A DNA stretch of 10,669 nucleotides from CAYQTO01 sp964420455 (lineage in GTDB: Bacteria; Sumerlaeota; Sumerlaeia; SLMS01), in contig CAYQTO010000125.1 in NCBI GenBank assembly GCA_964420455.1, positions 1 to 10,669 on the forward strand. The letters run 5' to 3'. The notes under the pieces are model-generated. The model was not told where the DNA came from and did not search any database. It saw only the letters and a program-made list of their open reading frames with translations. Below are positions 1-6,906 of the stretch, in pieces. How positions within the stretch are numbered: the first letter of the stretch is position 1; every line of letters starts with the position of its first letter. The position numbers were made by a program, and so were the translations under genes.

Positions 1-543
1 GTCCGAGGGTTCCGGGGTTGAGAGGGAGCCGTGAAAGCTCACGACCGCGTCCACCTCCGCGCCAGACCGCGCCAACTCCAGCACGGCGCCGCCGCCAAAG
101 CAGTAGCCGATCGCCGCCGTCCGGACGGGATCGACCACGTTCTCGAAGCTTTTCATCGTCTCGAGGGCGGCACTCAGACGGCCGCGGAAAAGGGGAATAT
201 CGGCGCGATACTTGCCGGCCTGCTGGGATGCCTCGCCGGTGTTCGCCGGGCGGACGCCCTTGCCGTATATATCGGCGACGAAGGCCACGTAGCCCATCTC
301 CGCCAGCCGGCGGGCCACGTCGCGCTCATGATCCGTGATGCCCATCCACTGGTGTACGACCAGCACGCCGGGGCGCGGTCCTTCGATGGCGTTGTCGAGA
401 AACATTTCCCCCTGGAGCGTCGTCTCTCCATCCGGGTACTCGACGACCATATTGCGGATCTCGGCGCGAGCGGGCACCGTCGCGAGGGCTGCGAGGGCGA
501 GCGCGCCGAACACGCGGAACAGGTTGGTTGCAAGCATCCTCAT
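1..543 (-). CDS. Dienelactone hydrolase family protein, exported, 3' end outside window
   Basis: This is an alpha/beta-hydrolase of the dienelactone hydrolase (DLH) family; 181 codons are visible and no stop is reached. The N-terminus MRMLATNLF followed by a hydrophobic stretch and ending VPARA-E (residues 1-28) looks like a Sec signal peptide, so the protein is probably periplasmic or secreted. Family landmarks are VVHQWMG (62-68), ADIYGKG (90-96) and the nucleophile elbow GYCFGG with Cys148. The Asp and His of the triad would lie beyond the window. Classical DLH has a Glu where this protein has Gln65; HQWMG forms are, to my knowledge, common in uncharacterised family members, so the substrate is unknown. 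The start at 543 is chosen because GGAGGAG lies 6 bases upstream; a second ATG at 537 is possible. It begins 29 bases after purM and is probably cotranscribed with it. Confidence 0.9.
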   Translation of the reverse strand, partial: MRMLATNLFRVFGALALAALATVPARAEIRNMVVEYPDGETTLQGEMFLDNAIEGPRPGVLVVHQWMGITDHERDVARRLAEMGYVAFVADIYGKGVRPANTGEASQQAGKYRADIPLFRGRLSAALETMKSFENVVDPVRTAAIGYCFGGGAVLELARSGAEVDAVVSFHGSLSTPEPSD

Positions 544-549
544 GGGCTT

Positions 550-556
550 CTCCTCC
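550..556 (-). promoter_or_regulatory. Ribosome-binding site of the DLH-family gene
   Basis: On the minus strand GGAGGAG lies 6 bases before the ATG at 543. It is the strongest Shine-Dalgarno match among those checked and decides the start over the ATG two codons later. Confidence 0.7.
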
Positions 557-572
557 GGGGTGGGTTGTGCTG

Positions 573-1589
573 CTAAATGACGTCGAAAAGATCGATGCCG
601 TCGATGTCGACGCCGCGAGGCCCTTTCACAATGGCGCCGATCTCAACCGCATGAACGAGGGATCGACGCAGGATCTTGACCGTCTCGCGGACATCCTGTT
701 CAGCCACCACGAGGATCATGCCGATTCCCATGTTGAAGACCGTGTACATCTCGTCCTGCTCGACGGGGCCACGGGCGGCGATGTCGTCGAAAATTTCCGG
801 CCGGGTCCATGTGTTCGGGTTCACAACGGCGCGGGAGTTTTCCGGGAGAACGCGCTTGAGGTTGCCGGGAATCCCGCCCCCGGTGATGTGGGCGATGCCC
901 TTCACGCGGATCTTTCGGAGCAACTTGAGCACCGGCTTCACATAAATGGCGGTGGGGATGAGAAGGTTCTCGAGGGCGGCGCGGCGGCGGGCACCGCGGA
1001 GCTTCTTTTTTCCATCCAGCAGCACGCGGCGGGCGAGGCTGAGGCCGTTGCTGTGGATGCCCGAGGAGGGGAGTCCAATCAGGACGTCGCCGGGGCGGAT
1101 CTTGTCGCCCGAGATGGCGCGTCCCTTCTCGACGACGCCGACGCCGAACCCGGCAAGGTCGAATCCACCGTCGGGATAGACGCCCGGGAGTTCGGCGGTC
1201 TCGCCCCCGACGAGCGCGCACCCCGCCTGGGCACACCCCGCGTGGATGCCGCGGAGGATTTCCGATGCCTCGCCAAGCCGCAACTCGTCGCACGCGTAGT
1301 AGTCGAGAAAGGCGAAGGGCTGGGCGCCGCAGGCGAGCAGGTCGTTCACCACCATCGCCACGAGGTCGATGCCGATCGTGTCGAAGAGGTGGAGCTCGCG
1401 GGCGACCAGGAGCTTGGTCCCGACACCGTCGGTCGAGACCACGAGCTGGGGGGCCTTGTATCCGCGGGGAATCGAAAGGAGCCCGCTGAACCCGCCGATG
1501 TCGGGATTTGTTCGCCGGATCTCCTCGACAAAGGCATCACCCGCCTCGATGTCGACTCCGGCGTCCTTGTAATGGAGCGAGCGGGCCAT
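573..1589 (-). CDS. purM: Phosphoribosylformylglycinamidine cyclo-ligase (AIR synthase)
   Basis: PurM (EC 6.3.3.1) closes the imidazole ring of formylglycinamidine ribonucleotide using ATP, giving aminoimidazole ribonucleotide in cytosolic purine synthesis. The 338-residue length matches the family (about 345 in E. coli). The PurM/SelD-type landmarks appear in order: YKDAGVDIEAG (7-17), STDGVGTK (52-59), GIDLVAMVVNDL (73-84), GAQPFAFLDY (88-97), GGETAELPG (128-136), DLAGFGVG (144-151), GLPSSGIHSNG (172-182), then HITGGG and FNMGIGM in the C-terminal half. No expected block is missing. Translation starts 14 bases after the gpmA stop, and the likely ribosome-binding site uses part of that stop codon, so the two are probably translated in concert. 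Other purine genes are absent from the window. The assignment is secure. Confidence 0.97.
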   Translation of the reverse strand: MARSLHYKDAGVDIEAGDAFVEEIRRTNPDIGGFSGLLSIPRGYKAPQLVVSTDGVGTKLLVARELHLFDTIGIDLVAMVVNDLLACGAQPFAFLDYYACDELRLGEASEILRGIHAGCAQAGCALVGGETAELPGVYPDGGFDLAGFGVGVVEKGRAISGDKIRPGDVLIGLPSSGIHSNGLSLARRVLLDGKKKLRGARRRAALENLLIPTAIYVKPVLKLLRKIRVKGIAHITGGGIPGNLKRVLPENSRAVVNPNTWTRPEIFDDIAARGPVEQDEMYTVFNMGIGMILVVAEQDVRETVKILRRSLVHAVEIGAIVKGPRGVDIDGIDLFDVI

Positions 1590-1598
1590 TTCCGCGAT

Positions 1599-1604
1599 CC
1601 CCTC
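1599..1604 (-). promoter_or_regulatory. purM ribosome-binding site overlapping the gpmA stop
   Basis: On the minus strand GAGGGG lies 9 bases before the purM ATG, and its first G is the last base of the gpmA TAG stop. Ribosomes ending gpmA would sit on the purM initiation region, which suggests translational coupling. Confidence 0.55.
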
Positions 1605-2365
1605 TAGTTGGACTTCGCCTGGTTGGCCACTGCCTCGGCAGCCTTGCGGGCGGCCTCCTCATCCCCAAGGTAGTAATTCCTGATCGGCGTCAGATCCTTG
1701 TCCAACTCGTAGACGAGGGGAATTCCCGTCGGGATGTTCAGCGAGATGATCTCGTCCTCGCCCATGTCGTCGAGGTGCTTTACGAGGGCGCGCAGGCTGT
1801 TGCCGTGGGCGACGATGAGGATGCGCTCGCCGGCGGCGACCTTTGGCGCGATCTCCTTTTCCCAGTACGGGACGAAGCGGGCGACGGTGTCCTTGAGGCT
1901 CTCGGTGAGGGGGAGTTCCGCCTTGTCGAGGTCGGCATAGCGGCGGTCGCGGCCAGGGTGGCGCTCGTCGTCGTCGTTCAGGGGCGGAGGGGGCGTGGCG
2001 TAGGAGCGGCGCCAGATTTTCACCTGCTCCTCGCCGTGCTTCTCCGCTGTCTCGGCCTTGTTGAGGCCCTGGAGCCCGCCATAGTGTCGCTCGTTCAGGC
2101 GCCAGTTGCGGATCACCGGCAGCCACATCTGGTCGAGCTCGTCCAGGGCGATCCACATGGTGCGGATGGCGCGCTTGAGCAGGGACGTATAGACAAGGTC
2201 GAATTCGAAGCCTTCCTCGCGGAGGAGCTTGCCGGCGTTGGCGGCTTCTTCGCGGCCCTGCTCCGTCAGGTCCACGTCGGTCCAGCCGGTGAAGCGGTTC
2301 TCGAGGTTCCAGGTGCTTTGCCCGTGGCGGAGGAGTNNNNNNNNNNGGAGTACCAGTTTGTGCAT
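1604..2365 (-). CDS. gpmA: 2,3-bisphosphoglycerate-dependent phosphoglycerate mutase (interrupted by N-gap)
   Basis: GpmA (EC 5.4.2.11) interconverts 3- and 2-phosphoglycerate in glycolysis and gluconeogenesis through a phosphohistidine intermediate. After removing the gap artefact the protein is 248 residues, against 250 in E. coli. Visible features are the phosphate-accepting His9 in LLRHGQSTWN, FTGWTDVDLTEQG (20-32), VYTSLLKRA with Arg60, ERHYGG with Glu87, the RRSYATPPPPL segment, ELPLTESL, AHGNSLRAL with the second catalytic His182, and the family-typical IPTGIPLVYEL followed by NYYLG. The start at 2365 gives the canonical MHKLVL beginning; the open frame reaches an ATG at 2428, but those 21 codons match nothing in the family. 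It is first in a minus-strand run with purM and the DLH-family gene. The ten Ns plus a five-base duplication insert five spurious codons. Confidence 0.96.
   Translation of the reverse strand: MHKLVLXXXXLLRHGQSTWNLENRFTGWTDVDLTEQGREEAANAGKLLREEGFEFDLVYTSLLKRAIRTMWIALDELDQMWLPVIRNWRLNERHYGGLQGLNKAETAEKHGEEQVKIWRRSYATPPPPLNDDDERHPGRDRRYADLDKAELPLTESLKDTVARFVPYWEKEIAPKVAAGERILIVAHGNSLRALVKHLDDMGEDEIISLNIPTGIPLVYELDKDLTPIRNYYLGDEEAARKAAEAVANQAKSN
2337..2346. other. Assembly gap (10 Ns) with duplicated 5-base flank
   Basis: Ten Ns lie within gpmA codons 7-10. The five bases to the left (ggagt, 2332-2336) equal the five to the right (2347-2351). Deleting the Ns and one copy gives an uninterrupted MHKLVLLRHGQ start, so the contigs probably overlap here and nothing is missing. 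Confidence 0.9.
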
Positions 2366-2472
2366 GGGGATGATGCCTCGCGTATCGAAATGCGGTCGCG
2401 CCGGGGGCGCCGACCGGAAGAGGAGCATGCGGTGCCGAGAGGCTTGGTTCTGGCATCGGTGTCCGCAAGGCG

Positions 2473-2516
2473 ATTCCCGGGGGCGAAAAAGCGCCGGGAA
2501 TGAATGGCATTCCGGG
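2473..2516 (+). promoter_or_regulatory. Two mutually exclusive inverted repeats at the glycosyltransferase start
   Basis: Attcccgg (2473-2480) is the exact inverse complement of ccgggaat (2494-2501), with a 13-base loop. The right arm can instead pair with cattccggg (2508-2516) across a 5-base loop, 8 of 9 positions matching. The second hairpin would cover the ATG at 2500 and part of the G-run (2514-2519) that could serve as Shine-Dalgarno for the ATG at 2524; the first would leave the G-run free. The pairing is visible in the sequence; a regulatory role is inference only. The same DNA lies about 110 bases upstream of gpmA on the other strand. Confidence 0.35.
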
Positions 2517-3705
2517 GGGTATCATGGCTGCTCTACTGGCTGGTGGGCTCGGGCTTCTGCTGGTCCTTTGGGGGGGTGTCTGGCACTGGAAGCACCGGCG
2601 CCACACCGCGGCGATCCGGCGCATGGGTCCGCCCGTGGCGGGGGACCGGGCTCCCCGGGTGGTCGTGTGCGTTCCCGCCCGCAACGAGGAGCTGGCCGTC
2701 GGCCCCGCCGTCCGGTCGCTCCTCGCACAGACCTACGGCAACCTCCGGATTATCGTCGCCGACGATGGATCGACCGATCGCACTGCGGAGATCCTCCGGG
2801 AACTCCAAACCGCCACTATTGGCGATCGGCTGGCGGTCCTCCGCGTGCCCGACCCTCCCCCCGGCTGGATGGGCAAGTGCCACGCGCTCCATCAGGCCGT
2901 GGCCGCGGCCCCCGCCGATGCCGGGTACCTCCTGTTTTGCGATGCCGATGTGATCCACCGGCCGGACACGGTGGCCCGCGCCGTGGCCGAGGCACGCCGC
3001 ACCGGCGCCGGGCTCCTCGCGCTGATGCCCCGCGTCGATTGCGTTGGATTCTGGGAAAACGCCATCCTTCCGATGTTCATGCATCTCGGTCTGGTGCAGC
3101 TCGACCCGCGCCATCTGAACAATCCCCGGCGGCGCGAGATCGCCGGCATCGGAGCCTTCACGCTCATCCGCCGGGACGTCTATACGTGCATCGGAGGGCA
3201 CGAGGCGATCCGCGGCGAAACGATCGACGACATGGCGCTCGCTCTCAACGCCAAGGAGTCCGGAGCCCGGCTTGTTCTGCGGTCCGGAGCCGACGCCATT
3301 CACCTGCGCATGTATACGTCCTTCTCCGACATCTTTCGCGGCTTCCAGAAGAACATGTACGCCGTCTTTGGCAGCCACCCCGGCCGCGCGTTCAACGGTG
3401 CCCTGCTGCTCGCCCTTTTGCATGTGATGCCGTTGGTGTCCGCGGCCGCAGCGATCGTCATGGGCAGCCTTCCCCTGACGCTGGCGGGGGTCGCCCTGTG
3501 GCTGTATATCGGGCTGGCGATTGCGGAGAGGACGCGGCGCACCATGCGCCACCGGCCGTGGATGATCGTGGTGGGGTATCCGGCCGGGGCGTTGGTGGCG
3601 TCGGCGATGCTGCTGCGGTCGATGTGGCTGGCGGAGCGCCACGGCGTGGTGCATTGGCGGGGTCGGCGCCTGAACCGTCCGCCCCAGCGCGTCCGCCTTG
3701 TCTAG
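2500..3705 (+). CDS. Membrane-associated family 2 glycosyltransferase (HpnB/CrtQ-like)
   Basis: This 401-residue GT-A-fold enzyme transfers a sugar from a nucleotide donor, probably to a lipid or isoprenoid acceptor at the inner face of the membrane. An N-terminal membrane anchor (about 10-27) precedes the catalytic domain: VCVPARNEE (56-64), IVADDGSTD (85-93), PPPGWMGKCHAL (119-130), the metal-binding CDAD (147-150) and the acid motif GETIDD (239-244). GFQKNMYA (281-288) and the closing HWRGR (385-389) resemble the HpnB and CrtQ lineages. Three further hydrophobic segments lie at about 300-322, 325-343 and 354-374. The PGWxGK motif separates it from ordinary soluble GT2 enzymes; acceptor and sugar cannot be read from sequence. 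The start is uncertain: ATG at 2500 or ATG at 2524, the latter 4 bases after a G-run. No carotenoid or hopanoid genes are adjacent. Confidence 0.85.
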   Translation: MNGIPGGIMAALLAGGLGLLLVLWGGVWHWKHRRHTAAIRRMGPPVAGDRAPRVVVCVPARNEELAVGPAVRSLLAQTYGNLRIIVADDGSTDRTAEILRELQTATIGDRLAVLRVPDPPPGWMGKCHALHQAVAAAPADAGYLLFCDADVIHRPDTVARAVAEARRTGAGLLALMPRVDCVGFWENAILPMFMHLGLVQLDPRHLNNPRRREIAGIGAFTLIRRDVYTCIGGHEAIRGETIDDMALALNAKESGARLVLRSGADAIHLRMYTSFSDIFRGFQKNMYAVFGSHPGRAFNGALLLALLHVMPLVSAAAAIVMGSLPLTLAGVALWLYIGLAIAERTRRTMRHRPWMIVVGYPAGALVASAMLLRSMWLAERHGVVHWRGRRLNRPPQRVRLV

Positions 3706-3711
3706 ACGCTC

Positions 3712-5046
3712 CTAGCGGAACTTCGGAAGAAAGTCGTCGTGGGCCTCGATCAACTCGTCGCACATGCGGCGGATTTCGTCGAGGCTTAGCTCCGCTGCCG
3801 CGTGGGGATCGAGCATGACCGCCTGATACACGTGGTCGCGCCGGAGTGTCCGTGCAGCCTCGAGAGTCACCAGATGCACATTGATGTGCGTGCGGTTCAG
3901 TGCGGCCAACTGCTCCGGCAGGTCGCCCACCACGGTTCCCTGAACGCCATTGGCGTCCACGAGGCAGGGTACCTCGACGACGGCCTTCGACGGCAGGTTG
4001 GTGATCAGCCCGCGGTTGAGGACGTTGCCCCCGATCTGGAGCGGCCGGTCCGTCACGATCGCCTCCATGATGTGGGACCCGTACTCGTGGGTACGCTCGT
4101 GGGTCAGGGCGCGGTTATTGACGATCTCGTCGCGCTGGCGCTCCCAGCCGGCAATCTGGTCGCGACACCGGCGCAGGTATTCGTCGATGGGGATGCCGAA
4201 CTCGTCGATCAGGCCCGGATAGAGGCGCTTGATCCAGTACGGGTAGTATTCGGCGCTGTGTTCCGACGACTCGGTGATGTAGTAGCCGAAGTGGCGCATC
4301 ATCTCGAGGCGGATCATGTCGTGGCAGGGCGGGTTGCCCTTGCGGCGCGCCTCGCGGACGAGCTTCGCCGCGCGTTTCTTCACCTCCGGGTAGAGGTCCC
4401 TGTCGCCATCGCGGATTTCCAGCAGCCACGCCATGTGGTTGATGCCCGCGATGCGGTATCGGAGGTCCGCCACGTCGTCCGCCATGCGGAGGTTCCACAG
4501 GAGGTGGGGCGCGCAGGCCTGCACCGAGTGGCAGAGGCCGACTGTACGTATAGACGTCTCCAGCAGCACTGCCCCGGTAACCATCGACATCGGGTTCGTA
4601 TAGTTGAGGAACCAGGCATCGGGGGCGACCTCCTCCATGTCGCGGGCGAAATCGAGCATGACCGGGATCGTCCGCAGCGCGCGGAAGACCCCGCCCACGC
4701 CGATGGTGTCGGCGATGGTCTGGAGCAGGCCGTACTTCCGGGGGATCTCGAAGTCGAGGACCGTGGCGGGCTCGTAACCGCCCACCTGGATGGCGTTCAC
4801 CACGAAGTCCGCGCCGCGGAGCGCCGCCTTGCGCGTCCGCACGCCGTGGTGGGCGGTGACGCGGGCCCGCCCGCCGTTGATGTTCTCGTTGAGGTTTCTC
4901 AGCATGCGTTCGGAATCGCGGAGGCGCTGGCCGTCGATGTCATAGAGGGCGAAGTGTGCTTCGCGGAGCGCAGGCGACAGCAGGCAGTCGCCCAGGATGC
5001 TCTTGGCGAAGACGGTCGACCCGGCTCCCATGAAGGTGATTTTCAT
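3712..5046 (-). CDS. Family 4 glycoside hydrolase, MelA-like alpha-galactosidase/alpha-glucosidase
   Basis: GH4 enzymes cleave glycosides by an unusual redox-elimination route needing NAD+ and a divalent metal such as Mn2+; they are cytosolic. The 444-residue protein has the expected length (MelA about 451). It shows the NAD-binding KITFMGAGS (2-10), QVGGYEP (87-93), the ADTIG block with Asp113, LNYTNPMSM with Asn151, the metal-ligand motif GLCHSVQ (Cys172-His173), GINHMAW with His204, ESSEHSAEYYPYW, and CLVDANGVQ near the end. The CHS motif and the closeness to MelA favour an unphosphorylated alpha-galactoside or alpha-glucoside over a 6-phospho substrate; that is inference. Two ATG codons adjoin (5049, 5046); the second is preferred because GGAGGG lies 5 bases before it but only 2 before the first. 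It stands alone: no sugar transporter or regulator is adjacent, and it converges on the glycosyltransferase with a 6-base gap. Confidence 0.92.
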   Translation of the reverse strand: MKITFMGAGSTVFAKSILGDCLLSPALREAHFALYDIDGQRLRDSERMLRNLNENINGGRARVTAHHGVRTRKAALRGADFVVNAIQVGGYEPATVLDFEIPRKYGLLQTIADTIGVGGVFRALRTIPVMLDFARDMEEVAPDAWFLNYTNPMSMVTGAVLLETSIRTVGLCHSVQACAPHLLWNLRMADDVADLRYRIAGINHMAWLLEIRDGDRDLYPEVKKRAAKLVREARRKGNPPCHDMIRLEMMRHFGYYITESSEHSAEYYPYWIKRLYPGLIDEFGIPIDEYLRRCRDQIAGWERQRDEIVNNRALTHERTHEYGSHIMEAIVTDRPLQIGGNVLNRGLITNLPSKAVVEVPCLVDANGVQGTVVGDLPEQLAALNRTHINVHLVTLEAARTLRRDHVYQAVMLDPHAAAELSLDEIRRMCDELIEAHDDFLPKFR

Positions 5047-5051
5047 CATGT

Positions 5052-5057
5052 CCCTCC
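5052..5057 (-). promoter_or_regulatory. Ribosome-binding site of the GH4 gene
   Basis: GGAGGG on the minus strand lies 5 bases before the ATG at 5046 and 2 before the ATG at 5049, which decides in favour of 5046. Confidence 0.6.
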
Positions 5058-5214
5058 GTCCTGGCTTGTCCGGCCTTGTTCGGTTTCCTTATGCGTCGCC
5101 GTGCCAGTTGTCGCGCACCGGGCCAAGCGGAGTCGGCCCGTAACAACCCGTTGACAGCCATGAGGCTGGCCAAGGACCTAACGCCCTTTGCTTCGCCCGG
5201 AGTCGATTGCGACC

Positions 5215-6906
5215 GTGTCTTCCGAAGAGGAAACGCCCCTCCCGTCCTGGCTGGGCCACGCGCTCACGGCGCTGGCCGCCCTCTCCCTGGTCGTCGCCAC
5301 CGTGCATGCGGTGCTCGTCTTTCGGGCAACCATGCCCGCCAACGGCGATGCCGAGGCCGCCTATCTCGTCATCCCCCACTTCGAGCGCGGCGGGCCCTTC
5401 AACACGGTCCGCATGGTGGACACCTCCGACATCGGCCGCCAGGACGACTACTTCCTCACCTGGTGGACGCCGGGCCAGTGGGTCATCCCCTGGCTGTTTT
5501 CCCAACTCCCCGGTCTGAACCTCTGGCAGGCCGGGTGGGTCGTGACGCTCCTCGCGATCACTGCGGGCATCGGCGGATTCGTGATGCTCTGTCGCGAGTT
5601 CCGTTTTCGTGACGAGGTCACGCTCCTGAGTGTCGTGATCATCGCGACACAGATGCCTTTCTATACATTCTTCCGCAGCTATACAGGAGGGCAGGTGCTG
5701 GAGTTCGCCATTGCGCCGTGGTTGCTGTGGGCGGCGGCCCGCCTTGCGGAGCCAAACGCGCTGCGGTTCGTCCTGGTTCTTGCCCTCGCCGCCGTCGCGT
5801 TCTTCTTCAAGTCGAGCACACTGCTTTGCTTCGTGGCGGTGGCGGTCTTCCTTGCGGTGGTGCGGGTGCGCGAGGCCGAGGGGGGCTATCTGCCCGGACG
5901 GCGCTTCCTTTCGGATCGGCGGGCGATCGGCTTCCTGTTCCTGGTCGCTTTCGCGTGGGGTGCCTTCCTGCTGCTCGCCAAGGTCACTTTTCTCGATCAT
6001 GGCGAGACGCCCTCGTCCATCACCCGGGCGACTCATAACACGTATCCCGACAATCCGTCGACGGCGGGGCGCTACCTGTTCGCAACGGTCGCGCCGGCGC
6101 TCGATACGCTCTGGATCCCCAGGCTCTTTCTCGAGCGTGCCGGACGCGGCAACGCGGTGCTTGCCGCCGCCGGCTACGCGGTCGCCCTTCTCCTCATGGT
6201 CGCCGTCCTCGCCGCCATCGGCCGGGCAGACTTCATTGATCGGCGCTACCGCGAGCTGCTGATCATTCTTTGGCTCGTCTATACATTGATTCTCGGTGCG
6301 TCGTTCGTGCGCGGTACGCCGATCTCGCTCGAGACACGCCACTTCCGCCCCGTCGCCCTGCTGCTCGTGCCGGGGGTCGTGGCGCTTCTTCTTCACTGGC
6401 GCGGTTGGGTCGCCGCGGTCACCCTCGCGGCCGTCGTCTTCCTCAACATGGCCGCGACCAATTACCTTGCGGTTCCCCACCTGCTGAGGGCGCTCGAGCG
6501 GCGCTTCGAGTGGCGCGGCTACAGCTATACCGAGGATGTGCGCGAGGACCTCGAAACGCTCCGCACGCTGGATGAACTCCATCCGCCGGGGACGGCACTT
6601 TTCTATATCATGCCGTGGAACCGGGGTCTCGAATTCTCGCTGCGTCACAACCCCGTCTATCCGCTGGGGCTCGCGGGAACCGGAATCCCCGCCTTGCGCG
6701 ACACGCCTTATTTTGGTGGGCGCGAGAGCCACCCTGGCATTGTCCCCCACCTCATCGTCGTGACGGACCATAAGGCGGAGGAAGCTGGGTTGCGGTCCAT
6801 GTTCTCCGACTATGGGGCTTTCGAGGTCATTGCGGAGACGGACCGGTCGCGTTATTGGCAGGGGGTTGCAGGGGAGGCTGACCGCGACGGCGGAGCAGCT
6901 CGTTGA
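5215..6906 (+). CDS. Polytopic membrane protein, possible GT-C-type glycosyltransferase
   Basis: I do not recognise a named family. The 563-residue protein has roughly ten hydrophobic segments (about 12-36, 104-125, 134-148, 161-177, 181-199, 201-217, 238-256, 314-336, 348-364, 379-394, 398-418) and a soluble C-terminal domain (419-563). After the first segment comes a loop with acidic residues in NGDAEAAY (Asp45, Glu47) and a conspicuous TWWTPGQW (82-89). An acidic first loop, many helices and a C-terminal extracytoplasmic domain are the layout of GT-C lipid-linked-sugar transferases, but this is analogy and not a motif match. The start is weakly supported: GTG at 5215 has GGAG 12 bases upstream, while TTG at 5188, nine codons earlier, has AGGA 11 bases upstream. 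The last 80 bases overlap the convergent ligase gene. Its neighbours suggest a role in surface glycan assembly. Confidence 0.75.
   Translation: MSSEEETPLPSWLGHALTALAALSLVVATVHAVLVFRATMPANGDAEAAYLVIPHFERGGPFNTVRMVDTSDIGRQDDYFLTWWTPGQWVIPWLFSQLPGLNLWQAGWVVTLLAITAGIGGFVMLCREFRFRDEVTLLSVVIIATQMPFYTFFRSYTGGQVLEFAIAPWLLWAAARLAEPNALRFVLVLALAAVAFFFKSSTLLCFVAVAVFLAVVRVREAEGGYLPGRRFLSDRRAIGFLFLVAFAWGAFLLLAKVTFLDHGETPSSITRATHNTYPDNPSTAGRYLFATVAPALDTLWIPRLFLERAGRGNAVLAAAGYAVALLLMVAVLAAIGRADFIDRRYRELLIILWLVYTLILGASFVRGTPISLETRHFRPVALLLVPGVVALLLHWRGWVAAVTLAAVVFLNMAATNYLAVPHLLRALERRFEWRGYSYTEDVREDLETLRTLDELHPPGTALFYIMPWNRGLEFSLRHNPVYPLGLAGTGIPALRDTPYFGGRESHPGIVPHLIVVTDHKAEEAGLRSMFSDYGAFEVIAETDRSRYWQGVAGEADRDGGAAR

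Noticed and set aside
528..1607. 359-codon open frame on the plus strand opposite purM
   Set aside because: It mirrors purM, which has all its family motifs; no recognisable content.
2366..2428. N-terminal extension of gpmA to an ATG at 2428
   Set aside because: Phosphoglycerate mutases begin at M-x-K-L-V-L, which is the ATG at 2365; the added residues have no family counterpart.
3301..3320. GTATAC near 3311 as a further member of the octamer set
   Set aside because: The sequence is ATGTATACG, which shares only the TATAC core (Met-Tyr-Thr), so it was not counted among exact copies.
2533..3654. 373-codon open frame on the minus strand opposite the GT2 gene
   Set aside because: It is His/Arg/Gly-rich with no motif; the plus frame is a well-formed glycosyltransferase.
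3802..5154. 450-codon open frame on the plus strand opposite the GH4 gene
   Set aside because: The minus frame carries complete GH4 motifs; the plus frame is a low-complexity Arg/Asp/Val/His-rich mirror.
5151..5181. Perfect TTGACA hexamer (5151-5156) as a promoter for the membrane gene
   Set aside because: No convincing -10 element at 16-18 bases; the best, acctaa at 5176-5181, has a 19-base spacer. It fits the GTG start at 5215 but is too weak to call.
5089..6771. 560-codon open frame on the minus strand opposite the membrane gene at 5215
   Set aside because: Its product is highly charged, rich in Arg, Glu, Gly and Asp, with no family motif, while the plus frame has proper membrane helices. 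It is a mirror frame of a G+C-rich gene.
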